Shown here one piece after another: positions 26,448 through 35,070 of a stretch of DNA of 64,000 nucleotides. How positions within the stretch are numbered: the stretch's first letter is position 1; each line of letters opens with the position of its first letter. The DNA is from Iocasia fonsfrigidae. GTDB lineage: Bacteria > Bacillota > Halanaerobiia > Halanaerobiales > DTU029. Both the position numbers and the translations under genes were made by a program. A model generated the notes under the pieces. The model did no database searches, was not told the origin of the DNA, and worked only from the letters and a program-made list of their open reading frames with translations. The stretch lies in contig NZ_CP046640.1 in the NCBI RefSeq assembly GCF_017751145.1, positions 1,158,137 through 1,222,136 on the forward strand, in the 5' to 3' direction.

Positions 26448-27521
26448 ATGAAGTTAAAGGGACGATTGTTTTGGCTTTTTATTATAATTATAATTTTAAT
26501 AGTTTGTTTTATTAGTTTAGATGTAGGGTTGGAAGTTCTGGGAATTAAACAAGAAGAAGTAATAAATTTTACAGATGGAAATTTAGAGCAGATAATTCGA
26601 AAGGAGCTTCAAAAAGACTCAGGAGTCATAACAATAAGTGAGGTTAAAGATATAAGAAAATTAGATGCCAGTGATAGTTCAATAACCTCCATAGAAGGGA
26701 TTAAACACTTAACTAATTTAACTAAGTTAAATCTATCAAGAAATAAAATTGAAGATATTGATGAATTGAAGTATTTAACTAAATTAAGTAGCCTTGATTT
26801 AAGTGTTCTTCCCTTATATAAGGAGGGTGATTTAAGTCCATTATCTAAGCTAACAAATTTAAAGTCTTTGAAGCTCTCTAGAAATTATATTGCTGATTTA
26901 AGTTCATTACAGAATCTTACTAATTTAACTTATTTAAGACTTTGTTTTAATCAAATAAGTGATATCAGTCCACTAAGAAATCTTACTAATTTAACCGAGT
27001 TATATCTTCAAACTAATTACATTGAAAATATAGATCCGTTAGCAAATTTAACTAATTTAAGGATTTTAAATCTAGATATTGAAAATACAATAAATAATGT
27101 TGAAGTATTATTGAATTTAAATAAATTAGAAGAATTACATTTATCCAATGTGTATATTGCGAAAGAAGATATAGGGTTGTTGGGAAAACTTAAAAATCTA
27201 AATTTAACTGCCCTAAGTTTAGGAGGAAATAATATTGAAGATATAAGTCTACTAAAAGACTTTACTAATTTAATTTATTTAGCTCTTGACGGGAATGAGA
27301 TAACAGATATATCTCCACTTATTCATATAAAAAAGCTGGAAACACTTTGTATAACCCAAAATAAAATAAAGGATATAGAACCTTTATTGGAGTTAAAAAA
27401 CTTATCATATGTTGATTTAAGTGATAATGAATTTGATAAAAGCAAAGGTTCAGAAGCAATGAAAATAGTAAATAAATTAAGAGATAGGGGGTCAAAAGTT
27501 ATTTTAGATTATGATTATTAA
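26448..27521 (+). CDS. Internalin-like leucine-rich-repeat protein
   Basis: A 357-aa protein with an N-terminal hydrophobic segment (residues ~8-32) that anchors it or exports it. A short alpha/beta region follows, then about ten 22-residue leucine-rich repeats of the internalin type (LTNLTKLNLSRNKIEDI, LTNLTYLRLCFNQISDISPL and similar). Such repeats form a curved protein-binding surface on the cell exterior. There is no LPXTG motif. ATG at 26448 is chosen because AGAAGGAGAAAG lies just upstream; the open frame from 26403 has no ribosome site. It may be co-transcribed with the preceding DUF5675 gene, 71 bases upstream. Confidence 0.8.
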   Translation: MKLKGRLFWLFIIIIILIVCFISLDVGLEVLGIKQEEVINFTDGNLEQIIRKELQKDSGVITISEVKDIRKLDASDSSITSIEGIKHLTNLTKLNLSRNKIEDIDELKYLTKLSSLDLSVLPLYKEGDLSPLSKLTNLKSLKLSRNYIADLSSLQNLTNLTYLRLCFNQISDISPLRNLTNLTELYLQTNYIENIDPLANLTNLRILNLDIENTINNVEVLLNLNKLEELHLSNVYIAKEDIGLLGKLKNLNLTALSLGGNNIEDISLLKDFTNLIYLALDGNEITDISPLIHIKKLETLCITQNKIKDIEPLLELKNLSYVDLSDNEFDKSKGSEAMKIVNKLRDRGSKVILDYDY

Positions 27522-27674
27522 GTAGTGTACAGAAGTAAGGTAAAATTAATTAAATGTTGTATAATATTGCTTTAGAAAAAAGCATATATCTAAGAAAATT
27601 AGAGTGTCAATTAATTTTATAAATTTGTCCTAGCTTAATTATAAAAATATAAAGGTTGATTTTAATATTAGATA

Positions 27675-27713
27675 ACCCTATTTCAACAAGAAAATTTCTG
27701 AAATAGGGTATTT
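27675..27713. terminator. Bidirectional terminator
   Basis: ACCCTATTTCA (27675-27685) and TGAAATAGGGT (27699-27709) form a perfect 11-bp stem followed by ATTTTAATTT. It lies between the converging LRR gene and the XRE copy 2 gene and can serve both. Confidence 0.75.
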
Positions 27714-27756
27714 TAATTTCAGGATAGTTATTTAGACTGAGAGAGTATAATATAAA

Positions 27757-28209
27757 TTATTCTTCCAGCAATTCACTAAAAGACTTTCTTAACTGAATAA
27801 TTATATAGCCCTGAGTATCTCGGTCAGCCTGCTGATAGGTTTCCAGTAGTGAATGTAATAAACGGTAAAATGTTGCTTTTTCCTTATTTTGATCTTGTAA
27901 TTTATTTTCCATCAATTCCAAAAAAGCTTTTTCTGTTGCAGGAAGATCATTTATAAGATTAATTGCTTGCTCAAGAATTTCTTTATTATTTTTCTTCATA
28001 GGCCCTTTCCCTGTTTCCAACCATTTTTTATTAATGCCGAAAACAAGTGAAATAGCATTTAATAATTGACTTGTCGGATTACTATGTCCACTTTCTATTT
28101 GTCCTATTGTGGACCGTCCAAAAGAAATTTTATCTGCTAAATCCTGTTGGGTTAAATCATAAATTTTTCTTAATTGCTTGATATTACTTATTATTATGTC
28201 GTTATTCAT
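27757..28209 (-). CDS. XRE-family transcriptional regulator (copy 2)
   Basis: A 150-aa paralog of the regulator at 7283-7774. The helix-turn-helix is LTQQDLADKISFGRSTIGQIESG (about residues 18-40), followed by the shared WLETGKGPMKK segment and a helical C-terminal part. The start is set at 28209 because AAAGGAGCTC lies before this ATG; the longer open frame to 28272 runs through the divergent promoter. It is divergent to promoter 28250-28278 and the second leader cassette, mirroring copy 1. It probably binds the 14-bp inverted repeat at 28257-28312. Confidence 0.85.
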   Translation of the reverse strand: MNNDIIISNIKQLRKIYDLTQQDLADKISFGRSTIGQIESGHSNPTSQLLNAISLVFGINKKWLETGKGPMKKNNKEILEQAINLINDLPATEKAFLELMENKLQDQNKEKATFYRLLHSLLETYQQADRDTQGYIIIQLRKSFSELLEE

Positions 28210-28249
28210 AATTTGAGCTCCTTTATATAAAAAGAGGTAAAAATTTTCC

Positions 28250-28278
28250 TTGACAATGTTAAATATAAACAATATAAT
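28250..28278 (+). promoter_or_regulatory. Sigma-A type promoter of leader cassette 2
   Basis: TTGACA (28250-28255), 17-base spacer, TATAAT (28273-28278): perfect boxes, as in copy 1. Both promoters also share the TTGACAATGT context. Confidence 0.75.
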
Positions 28279-28312
28279 ATAAATAAAGGAGGATTAAAGT
28301 TTATATTTAACA
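28257..28312. promoter_or_regulatory. Candidate XRE operator (14-bp inverted repeat)
   Basis: TGTTAAATATAAAC (28257-28270) is the exact reverse complement of GTTTATATTTAACA (28299-28312). The arms flank the -10 box and the first transcribed bases, a position suited to repression or looping by the divergent XRE protein. Confidence 0.55.
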
Positions 28313-28361
28313 AAATGATTTGAATTAAAAAAAGCTAGAGTTATCCCTGGCTCTTTCTAAA

Positions 28362-28713
28362 ATAGAAAGGAGGTATCCATCTATTAATCCAGGGTAAAAA
28401 GAGAACAGCCGCCAGCTGTTCTGTTAGCTTATTCCATTAATAATTATACCATATGGACAGGTTTTTGTAAATTTGTGGTAGGGGGTGTTTTGCTGGAGTA
28501 TGGTTCCCGGGAGGGGTTGCTGTGCAAAGAGAAGAGAAATTGCAAGGTCTACCAGAATATCAACCGGGAGATAAGATCTACAAGTTGTTTAATCACGATA
28601 TAGTAATAATAAGGGGAAAAGATGAGGAGTTTATCATTAAAATTGTCAAGTTGAAAAAGAATAGAAGTGTTTGACCTGGGGCCCTGGGCCGGGAATTTAT
28701 TTTCTCGGTCCAT
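28362..28713 (+). repeat. Duplicated leader cassette, copy 2 (direct repeat of 8037-8390)
   Basis: It has the same order as copy 1: extended Shine-Dalgarno TAGAAAGGAGGT, the AGAACAGC/GCTGTTCT hairpin with the base change confined to its loop, a 50-codon GTG frame, then a GC-rich hairpin (GGGCCGGG 28686-28693 with CTCGGTCC 28704-28711, held by G-U pairs). It separates an XRE-linked promoter from a catabolic operon, as in copy 1. The two direct repeats could recombine and delete the ~20 kb between them, including the whole CRISPR locus. Confidence 0.85.
28522..28674 (+). CDS. Conserved 50-aa leader-cassette peptide (copy 2)
   Basis: GTG start with GGGAGGGG upstream. It begins MQREEKLQGLPEYQPGD and ends KLKKNRSV. 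Nearly identical to the 51-aa peptide at 8196. The single length difference is a whole codon and most base changes are synonymous or conservative, supporting translation. The family is not recognised. Confidence 0.65.
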   Translation: MQREEKLQGLPEYQPGDKIYKLFNHDIVIIRGKDEEFIIKIVKLKKNRSV

Positions 28714-28771
28714 TTCTTATGCCTAGAAAATATTCTGTTGGTTATTGTATTTAACAAAGGGGGTTTTTATT

Positions 28772-29962
28772 ATGAAAATAACAAAGGTTGATGTAATGCA
28801 GGTAGTGACTACAGAGTCAGATGGTTCTGTACGAGAAGATTGGCGGCCGGTAATTTGCCGGATTTATACTGACGAAGGAATATATGGCGATGGTGAGGCA
28901 GCACTAGCTTACGGGATTGGGGCACCAGCGGCTTATGGAATGGTCAAGGATTTAGCCAGACTTATTATAGGGATGGATCCCTTAGACAATGAAGTTATTT
29001 GGGATAAACTATATAAAAGAACATTTTGGGGACAAAATGGCGGTCCGGTAGTATTTGCTGGTATATCAGCTTTAGATATTGCACTCTGGGATATTAAAGG
29101 AAAGTATTTTGATGTTCCCGTTTATAAAATTTTAGGCGGCAAACGTCGTGATAACTTGCGTACATATGCAAGTCAGCTGCAATTTGGCTGGGGGCCAGAA
29201 TTTCAAGAACTAAGTAAAACTGAAGATTATGTTAAGGCCAGTAAAAAGGCGGTAGAAGAAGGTTATGATTGTATAAAAATAGACTTTTTCACTTATGACC
29301 GTGATGGTCGAGCTTTCACTGATGAAGATATGACTCGTTTACGTCCTCAATATTATATCAATCTGGTTGAGGAACGTATAGCAGCTGTTCGTGAAGCTAT
29401 TGGTCCAGATGTTGATATAATTATGGAGAATCACTCTAATCCTGATGCTAATAGTGCAGTGCAGCTTGGTAGAGTAGCTCAACAATATAATATTTTTTAT
29501 TTTGAAGAACCAAACACCCCTACACCCAAGAAAGCAAAATATATATGTGATAAGTTAGAAATGCCAATTGCACATGGAGAAAGAGTTTATTCCCGCTGGC
29601 AGTATGCACCATATTTTGAAAATCAGTCTGTTCAAGTTATCCAACCCGATCTTGGAAATACCGGTGGTCTGACTGAAGGCAAGAAAATTTGTGATATGGC
29701 CTATACTTATGATGTTTCTGTCCAGGCGCATGTCTGTGCAAGTCCAATCTCAACAGTTGCGGCATTGCATCTTGAAAGTGTGATACCAAACTTTGTGATT
29801 CATGAACACCATAGAATTAATCTTTGTGATTATAATAAAAAATTGTGTATACATGATTATCAACCTAAAGATGGTAAATATAAAGTGCCAGAACTACCAG
29901 GTTTAGGTAATGAGTTTTCGGAATTTGCCTTAACTCATTGTGAAAAAGTTACAGTTGAGTAA
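28772..29962 (+). CDS. Mandelate racemase/muconate lactonizing family acid-sugar dehydratase
   Basis: A 396-aa enolase-superfamily enzyme. The N-terminal capping domain is followed by the barrel with the metal ligands in IMENHSN (near residue 218), YFEEPN (near 244) and AHGERVY (near 269), and a general base region QAHVCASPI (near 315). The length and the N-terminal pattern GEAALAYGIGAPAAYGMVKDLA resemble acid-sugar dehydratases of the gluconate/galactonate/RspA group. The exact substrate is not deducible. ATG at 28772 is used, with AAAGGGGG upstream. It follows leader cassette 2 and precedes an APC permease that could import its substrate or a linked amino acid. Confidence 0.85.
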   Translation: MKITKVDVMQVVTTESDGSVREDWRPVICRIYTDEGIYGDGEAALAYGIGAPAAYGMVKDLARLIIGMDPLDNEVIWDKLYKRTFWGQNGGPVVFAGISALDIALWDIKGKYFDVPVYKILGGKRRDNLRTYASQLQFGWGPEFQELSKTEDYVKASKKAVEEGYDCIKIDFFTYDRDGRAFTDEDMTRLRPQYYINLVEERIAAVREAIGPDVDIIMENHSNPDANSAVQLGRVAQQYNIFYFEEPNTPTPKKAKYICDKLEMPIAHGERVYSRWQYAPYFENQSVQVIQPDLGNTGGLTEGKKICDMAYTYDVSVQAHVCASPISTVAALHLESVIPNFVIHEHHRINLCDYNKKLCIHDYQPKDGKYKVPELPGLGNEFSEFALTHCEKVTVE

Positions 29963-30013
29963 AGTCAACTAATTGTAGATTTATTGTGGATGAAGAATTT
30001 TAAAAAATAGTCT

Positions 30014-30154
30014 GGTTTAATCTCTGAACAATGTCAATTCAATAGTTTTATGTCTGAAATTGCTTATAAAATATTAAGATATTTATTATTTATCTAAGTA
30101 CACAAAGAATTAAAGCATAGATCACTTTTTATATCATTGCTCAGGGATTAAACC
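30014..30154. repeat. 141-bp element with 19-bp imperfect terminal inverted repeats
   Basis: GGTTTAATCTCTGAACAAT (30014-30032) pairs with ATTGCTCAGGGATTAAACC (30136-30154); only two positions differ and both can form G-U pairs. No gene lies inside. It may be a MITE-like element or a long 5'-UTR hairpin of the permease gene. No clear target-site duplication was seen. It occupies most of the 331-base gap before the permease. Confidence 0.5.
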
Positions 30155-30293
30155 TAAACTTAAATTAAATAAGAAATTCAATAAATTATGGATATGATGT
30201 TGCTAATAAAAAGTAAAGATATGCTTTATATATTTTATGCCAATATTAAGATTAAGTAAATTGTTATTAATTTAATTAAAAGGGGGAGATATA

Positions 30294-31718
30294 ATGAGTA
30301 TTAAAGTAATAGAAGAACCTGCACCTAAACCTGGGGTATTAAAAAAACCTGAATTATTTGCACTTTCAATTGGACAGGTTATTGGTGCTGGAGTCATAAC
30401 ACTTATAGTTCCCGCTATGAAAATGACGGGGTACTCTGCCTGGCTGGCCTATTTTATAGCTATTTTTTTTGGTTTTATTACCCTTGCACCTGTAGTTTTT
30501 GTAGCTTCAACTGTAAGGCTTGGTGGAGGTTTTTACTCACTTATCTGTGATATGGCAGGGCCTACAGTGTCAGGGATTTATGCCTTTGGTTATCTGGCGC
30601 AAACAATCTCACTTTCTTTATTTGGAGTAGCTGCCGCTGAATACATGAGTGATACTTTTCCAGTTTTTTCAGGTTCATTTTCAAAGATCGTAATTGGGAT
30701 ATTTTTGCTCACATTATTTTATTTAGTTAATTTGATGGGTATCAATATCATGGCTACAATACAGAAATATATGACCTGGCTCCTTATTGTTGCTTTATTA
30801 ATGTTTACTGCTTTTGGCATAGCAAATATTAAGCTTCCAATTTTTGAATTTACTAACCCGGGTTTTCTGGCTAATGGTTGGATCCAATTTACAAAAGGCG
30901 GCCTGCTGGAAGCATTGAAAAGTGAGAGCGGGCTGTTGAAAGCTGGTTTTATTCCAGCTATATTGCTATATGTATATTCTACTCAGGGATATATGATGAC
31001 CATTGCTTATGGTCGTGAATCCAAAAATGCTACTCATGATATTCCTTTTGCAATATTAATGTCAGTTCCTGCTTTGATTGTTTTGTATGTAGGTGTTGCG
31101 ATTGCTGCAACTGGCAGTTTTTCGATTGCAGAATTTGGCAATTCAACTTCCCTTACTTATGCAGCAAAGGCTATCATGCCTAATTTTTTATTTTATGTTT
31201 TTATTATAGCTGGACCAATAATGTGTCTTTTATCAACTCTTAACTCTTCGTTTGCATTTAGTGCTATAACTATTGGTCAAAGCTGTGAAGATGGCTGGCT
31301 GCCTAAGAAATTTGGAGAAAGAAATAGCAGAGGTGCTCGCAAATATGTTTTAACATTTATGTATATAATTGGTGTTCTTCCGATTATATTTCAACTTCGA
31401 ATTACAACGATTACTAACCTAATACAGCTGGTTGTAGCGGCACTAACTTTTTTATATTTTGTGGCCTATTTTAAAATGCCCAGAAAATATCCAGAAGCAT
31501 GGAACAAATCACATCTTAATATTCCTAACTGGATATATTATACAATTGTTGTTATAAGTCTGCTAGCTAATTTAATAATATTTCTTAAGTCAATAATTAG
31601 CATCAGTTTCATACTTGCTATGAGTTTAATAGTAGCTCTGGCTATTGCTATAGCTATTGGAATATGGCGCTCTAGAACAGGAGATATTAATATTCACACT
31701 TCAGTCTGGGTTAAATAA
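30294..31718 (+). CDS. APC-superfamily amino acid permease
   Basis: A 474-aa membrane protein with about 12 hydrophobic segments. The first membrane helix carries SIGQVIGAGVITLI, the conserved substrate-binding break of APC transporters (G-x-G near residues 27-34). RBS AAAGGGGGAG precedes the ATG. It lies 331 bases after the acid-sugar dehydratase. The substrate cannot be predicted; amino acids or acidic organic anions are possible. Confidence 0.85.
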   Translation: MSIKVIEEPAPKPGVLKKPELFALSIGQVIGAGVITLIVPAMKMTGYSAWLAYFIAIFFGFITLAPVVFVASTVRLGGGFYSLICDMAGPTVSGIYAFGYLAQTISLSLFGVAAAEYMSDTFPVFSGSFSKIVIGIFLLTLFYLVNLMGINIMATIQKYMTWLLIVALLMFTAFGIANIKLPIFEFTNPGFLANGWIQFTKGGLLEALKSESGLLKAGFIPAILLYVYSTQGYMMTIAYGRESKNATHDIPFAILMSVPALIVLYVGVAIAATGSFSIAEFGNSTSLTYAAKAIMPNFLFYVFIIAGPIMCLLSTLNSSFAFSAITIGQSCEDGWLPKKFGERNSRGARKYVLTFMYIIGVLPIIFQLRITTITNLIQLVVAALTFLYFVAYFKMPRKYPEAWNKSHLNIPNWIYYTIVVISLLANLIIFLKSIISISFILAMSLIVALAIAIAIGIWRSRTGDINIHTSVWVK

Positions 31719-31912
31719 AGAATAACTGATTTGGTATTGGTCCTTTAATACCTTGCTAATTCATATTTGATTTGACCTCTCCAAATTTAGCCTGGACAAT
31801 TATGAATTTAATGGAATTCCTATATATTGTTGCAAAGTTATTATTTTTATTTCATAATCCAGATATGATTATAGATTTCTTTGAAATATAAGTATCTATA
31901 AAGGGGTATATT

Positions 31913-32008
31913 ATGGATAGTCAAGCGTTAAAGAAAAAGATAGTATCCATATTTGAAACTGTCCACAGAGCATTTATTTCTGTTGGTGGAGGGTGGCTTG
32001 CCAGTTAA
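31913..32008 (+). CDS. Candidate 31-aa small protein
   Basis: ATG preceded by AAGGGGTA. The peptide begins MDSQALKKKIVSIFETVHRA and ends SVGGGWLAS; it is basic then hydrophobic, possibly amphipathic. It is followed 21 bases later by a good terminator, which gives it a gene-like setting, but there is no homology I recognise. Confidence 0.35.
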   Translation: MDSQALKKKIVSIFETVHRAFISVGGGWLAS

Positions 32009-32029
32009 TTGACAAATAAATTGTTATTT

Positions 32030-32062
32030 TAGGGGAAGATTATAAAAGTCTTCCTCTTTTTT
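32030..32062 (+). terminator. Rho-independent terminator
   Basis: AGGGGAAGA pairs with TCTTCCTCT (one G-U) and is followed by a run of seven T. Confidence 0.8.
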
Positions 32063-32293
32063 TATTTAATAATATGATTTTACCATAAAACAAAATATAA
32101 TCTTCCTTTGTGAGATTATAAAAACTTTAAATATTTGAATTTTAACAAAGTATTAACAGTTTATTAATATCGTTGAAATAAGAATCTGTTATTATACATA
32201 TTAGTGCACAGAAATTAAGCAGATATGTAATTTTATATTCTATTTATCAACAAAGAATATTTTGCCTGGATAATACTTAGGAGGGAAGGAAAT

Positions 32294-33025
32294 ATGTTGA
32301 AATGCTGTGCTCACCGCGGTTATTCTTCCAGAGCGCCTGAAAATACTATGGCTGCTATAGAAATGGCCTTACATACATCAGGAATTACTGGAGTAGAGAT
32401 TGATATTCAACTTACAAAAGACTTAGTTCCGGTAGTAATACATGATTTTTTTATTGATAGAACTACCAATGGACAAGGCTTTGTCAGAGATAAAGATTAT
32501 CAACAATTAAGTAAATTTGATGCTGGCAGCTGGTTTAAAGCTGAATATAAAGGAGAGAAGATACCAGCGCTAGAGGAAGTATTACAGCTTTTTAAGGAAA
32601 CAGAGAGTAAAGATGATTTAATAATAGAGATAAAGTCTGACGGACATGATTCTCCTGAAATTGAGAAGAGGGTAATTGAGCTGATAAAACAATTTAATTT
32701 GACCTCTCAGGTTTATATAAAATCATTCAATCATGAGATTATAAAATCTATTAATGAGATTGATCCAGGGTTTAACACTGGCTTATTGATAAGTGGTCGC
32801 TCTACACTAATACTGGAACAACTTGAGTATACTAGGGCTAGTTTTATATCTATTTCTCATTATTATCTAGACCAGAATATAATTGATCTGATGGAGAGTA
32901 ATGGGATAGGAATCATGAGTTGGACTGTAAATAAAAGTAGCAATATTAATAGAATTACTGATCTGAGTGATAATATTGTAATAATTACTAATTATCCTGA
33001 AAAGGTTTTAGCTAGCAAAATTTAA
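32294..33025 (+). CDS. ugpQ: Glycerophosphodiester phosphodiesterase
   Basis: A 243-aa GDPD enzyme. The catalytic HRGYSSRAPENT (H8, R9, E16) and the metal/base segment EIDIQLTKDLVPVVIHD (around residues 35-51) are intact, as is EIKSD near 116. It hydrolyses glycerophosphodiesters to glycerol-3-phosphate and an alcohol, in the cytoplasm since no signal peptide is seen. It heads an operon for a ugp-like ABC transporter, which fits uptake and use of phospholipid head-group diesters. RBS TAGGAGGGAAGG lies upstream. Confidence 0.9.
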   Translation: MLKCCAHRGYSSRAPENTMAAIEMALHTSGITGVEIDIQLTKDLVPVVIHDFFIDRTTNGQGFVRDKDYQQLSKFDAGSWFKAEYKGEKIPALEEVLQLFKETESKDDLIIEIKSDGHDSPEIEKRVIELIKQFNLTSQVYIKSFNHEIIKSINEIDPGFNTGLLISGRSTLILEQLEYTRASFISISHYYLDQNIIDLMESNGIGIMSWTVNKSSNINRITDLSDNIVIITNYPEKVLASKI

Positions 33026-33096
33026 GACGGTGCTTAATAGTAAAAAATCTGTAATAGAAGAGATATTTAAAGTTGAAAGAAAGGAGAAATTACAAA

Positions 33097-34173
33097 TTGG
33101 CTAATATTATCTTGAAAAATGTAAGCAAGAAATATGGTAACAATACCATTATCAAAAATTTAAATCTTGAGATAGAGGATGGTTCATTTACAGTACTTGT
33201 AGGACCATCGGGATGTGGCAAGTCAACAATATTAAGAATGATTGCCGGTCTAGAGCAAGTAAATGGTGGAATCATATGCATTGGAAACAGGGAAGTAACA
33301 GATGTTCAGCCAGGCAAAAGGGAAATATCAATGGTATTTCAAAATTATGCGTTGTATCCTACTATGACGGTTAAACAGAATATAGAATTTGGTTTAAAGA
33401 ATAAAAAGGTTGAGAGAAAAGACAGAGAAAAAGTGATCCAAGAAATATGTGAAATTGTTGGATTGTCAGAATGTTTAAATCGAAAACCCGCACATTTATC
33501 CGGAGGGCAAAGACAAAGAGTAGCTTTAGCGAGGGCTATGGTTAAAAAGCCTAAGGTATTTTTGATGGATGAGCCCTTATCTAACTTAGATGCAAAGCTT
33601 AGAATTCAAATGAGGACTGAACTTATTCAATTACATAAAAGGTTAGGAACGACTTTTCTATATGTTACCCATGATCAGGTAGAGGCTATGTCTATGGGAG
33701 ACAAGATAGTGGTAATGAACGAAGGAGAAATTAAGCAAGCAGCTAATCCCGTTGAGCTATATAGAGAGCCTGAGAATTTATTTACAGCACAATTTGTTGG
33801 AGCGCCACCAATGAACATTATAACATTTGAAAATCCTTCACACGGTTTTACAAGAATTGGGTTTAGACCTGAAAAATCAATTATATCCCAGGATAAATCT
33901 GATAATAGTTTTTCTATTCAGGGCAAGATTGTTACGAGGGAGATATTAGGATCAGAAACTATATATCATATTAAAACTAATTTTGGGGGAATAAATGTAA
34001 AGTCATATTCTGAAGTTTTTAATGAAAATATAGATATATTTGTAAATATAGATTATTCTAATATTTATTTCTTTGATGAAGAAGGAAAGCGTCTGCAGGG
34101 CCGCAATGAGCTATTCTCTATACTTAAAAATAAAGAAAATTGTTTAAAGACAAATATGAGAGGGGTAGGGTAG
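33097..34173 (+). CDS. ugpC: CUT1 ABC transporter ATPase (UgpC/MsmX type)
   Basis: A 358-aa ATPase. Walker A is GPSGCGKST, the signature LSGGQRQRVALARA, Walker B VFLMDEP and the H-loop YVTHDQ; the C-terminal ~120 residues are the regulatory OB-type domain of MalK-like proteins, somewhat divergent. A TTG start at 33097 is preferred since AAAGGAGAAA lies directly before it. It is followed without gap by two permeases and a binding protein. It could also energise the ATPase-less sugar transporter at 8455-11523. Confidence 0.88.
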   Translation: MANIILKNVSKKYGNNTIIKNLNLEIEDGSFTVLVGPSGCGKSTILRMIAGLEQVNGGIICIGNREVTDVQPGKREISMVFQNYALYPTMTVKQNIEFGLKNKKVERKDREKVIQEICEIVGLSECLNRKPAHLSGGQRQRVALARAMVKKPKVFLMDEPLSNLDAKLRIQMRTELIQLHKRLGTTFLYVTHDQVEAMSMGDKIVVMNEGEIKQAANPVELYREPENLFTAQFVGAPPMNIITFENPSHGFTRIGFRPEKSIISQDKSDNSFSIQGKIVTREILGSETIYHIKTNFGGINVKSYSEVFNENIDIFVNIDYSNIYFFDEEGKRLQGRNELFSILKNKENCLKTNMRGVG

Positions 34174-35046
34174 ATGATTCGCCTGAGCAAACTAAAACCC
34201 TACGTTATGGTTGCACCAGCTTTGAGCTTTTTTCTTATGTTTTTTATATATCCAATATTTTATATGATTCGCTTAAGCGTTACTTCGTGGAATTTTATTA
34301 GCCCCCAAAAGGAATTTATAGGGTTTAATAATTATATAGAGCTGTTTACATCGGAAGAGTTTTATCAAGTTTTGTATAATACTCTGATTTATACGGTTTT
34401 AACCGTTGGTTTTTCTTTAGTATTAGCAGTACTTTTAGCATTGTGGCTGAATAAGCAGGGTACATTATATAACATTGTTCAAGGTGCAATTTTCAGTCCC
34501 TATATTATTTCATTAGTATCAGTAGCTTTGCTCTGGCTATGGATGATGGATCCTCAATATGGATTGCTCAATGTAGTTCTTGAACTAATGGGTTTGCCTA
34601 AATCCCTTTGGTTAACTCATCCCAATACAGCGTTATTTTCTTTGGTTATTGTAGGTGTATGGAAAGTTCTTGGATATAATACCTTAATTGTAATGGCTGG
34701 ACTTCAAAGTATCCCAAAGGATATTTATGAAGCAGCGGAGTTAGATGAATCTAACAAGTGGACAACTTTTTATAAAATTACTCTGCCGATGCTTTCACCG
34801 ACAATATTTTTCTTGTTAATAGTAAGCACCATATCATCATTTCAGGTATTTGATACTGTGCAGGTTATGACGCAGGGGGGGCCTATTAATTCCACCAACA
34901 TGCTGGTTTATTATATTTTTCAATATGGATTTGATTTCTTTAAAATAGGATATGCTTCAGCTGCAGGAGTAGTTTTGTTAGTAATTGTAGGCATAATGAC
35001 GATATTTCATTTCATGTTTTTATCTAAACATGTTTACTACAGATAG
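34174..35046 (+). CDS. ugpA: ABC transporter permease, UgpA type
   Basis: A 290-aa membrane protein with six predicted segments. The EAA loop is at about residues 187-215 (IYEAAELDESNKWTTFYKITLPML). It starts immediately after the ATPase stop codon. Together with the neighbouring phosphodiesterase it suggests import of glycerol-3-phosphate or its diesters, but CUT1 permeases for sugars look the same. Confidence 0.85.
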   Translation: MIRLSKLKPYVMVAPALSFFLMFFIYPIFYMIRLSVTSWNFISPQKEFIGFNNYIELFTSEEFYQVLYNTLIYTVLTVGFSLVLAVLLALWLNKQGTLYNIVQGAIFSPYIISLVSVALLWLWMMDPQYGLLNVVLELMGLPKSLWLTHPNTALFSLVIVGVWKVLGYNTLIVMAGLQSIPKDIYEAAELDESNKWTTFYKITLPMLSPTIFFLLIVSTISSFQVFDTVQVMTQGGPINSTNMLVYYIFQYGFDFFKIGYASAAGVVLLVIVGIMTIFHFMFLSKHVYYR

Positions 35047-35070
35047 GAAAGAAAGAAGGAGCGACTGACG

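Larger units (their letters stand above)
31719..32293 (+). other. Gap with a small candidate gene and a terminator
   Basis: 575 bases without a long gene. They hold a 31-codon reading frame (31913-32008) and a terminator (32030-32062), listed separately, then AT-rich DNA before the glycerophosphodiesterase gene. I see nothing else. Confidence 0.5.

Noticed and set aside
28210-28272. Longer start for the second XRE regulator
   Set aside because: It would read through the divergent promoter and operator; the ATG at 28209 has AAAGGAG upstream and matches the paralog.
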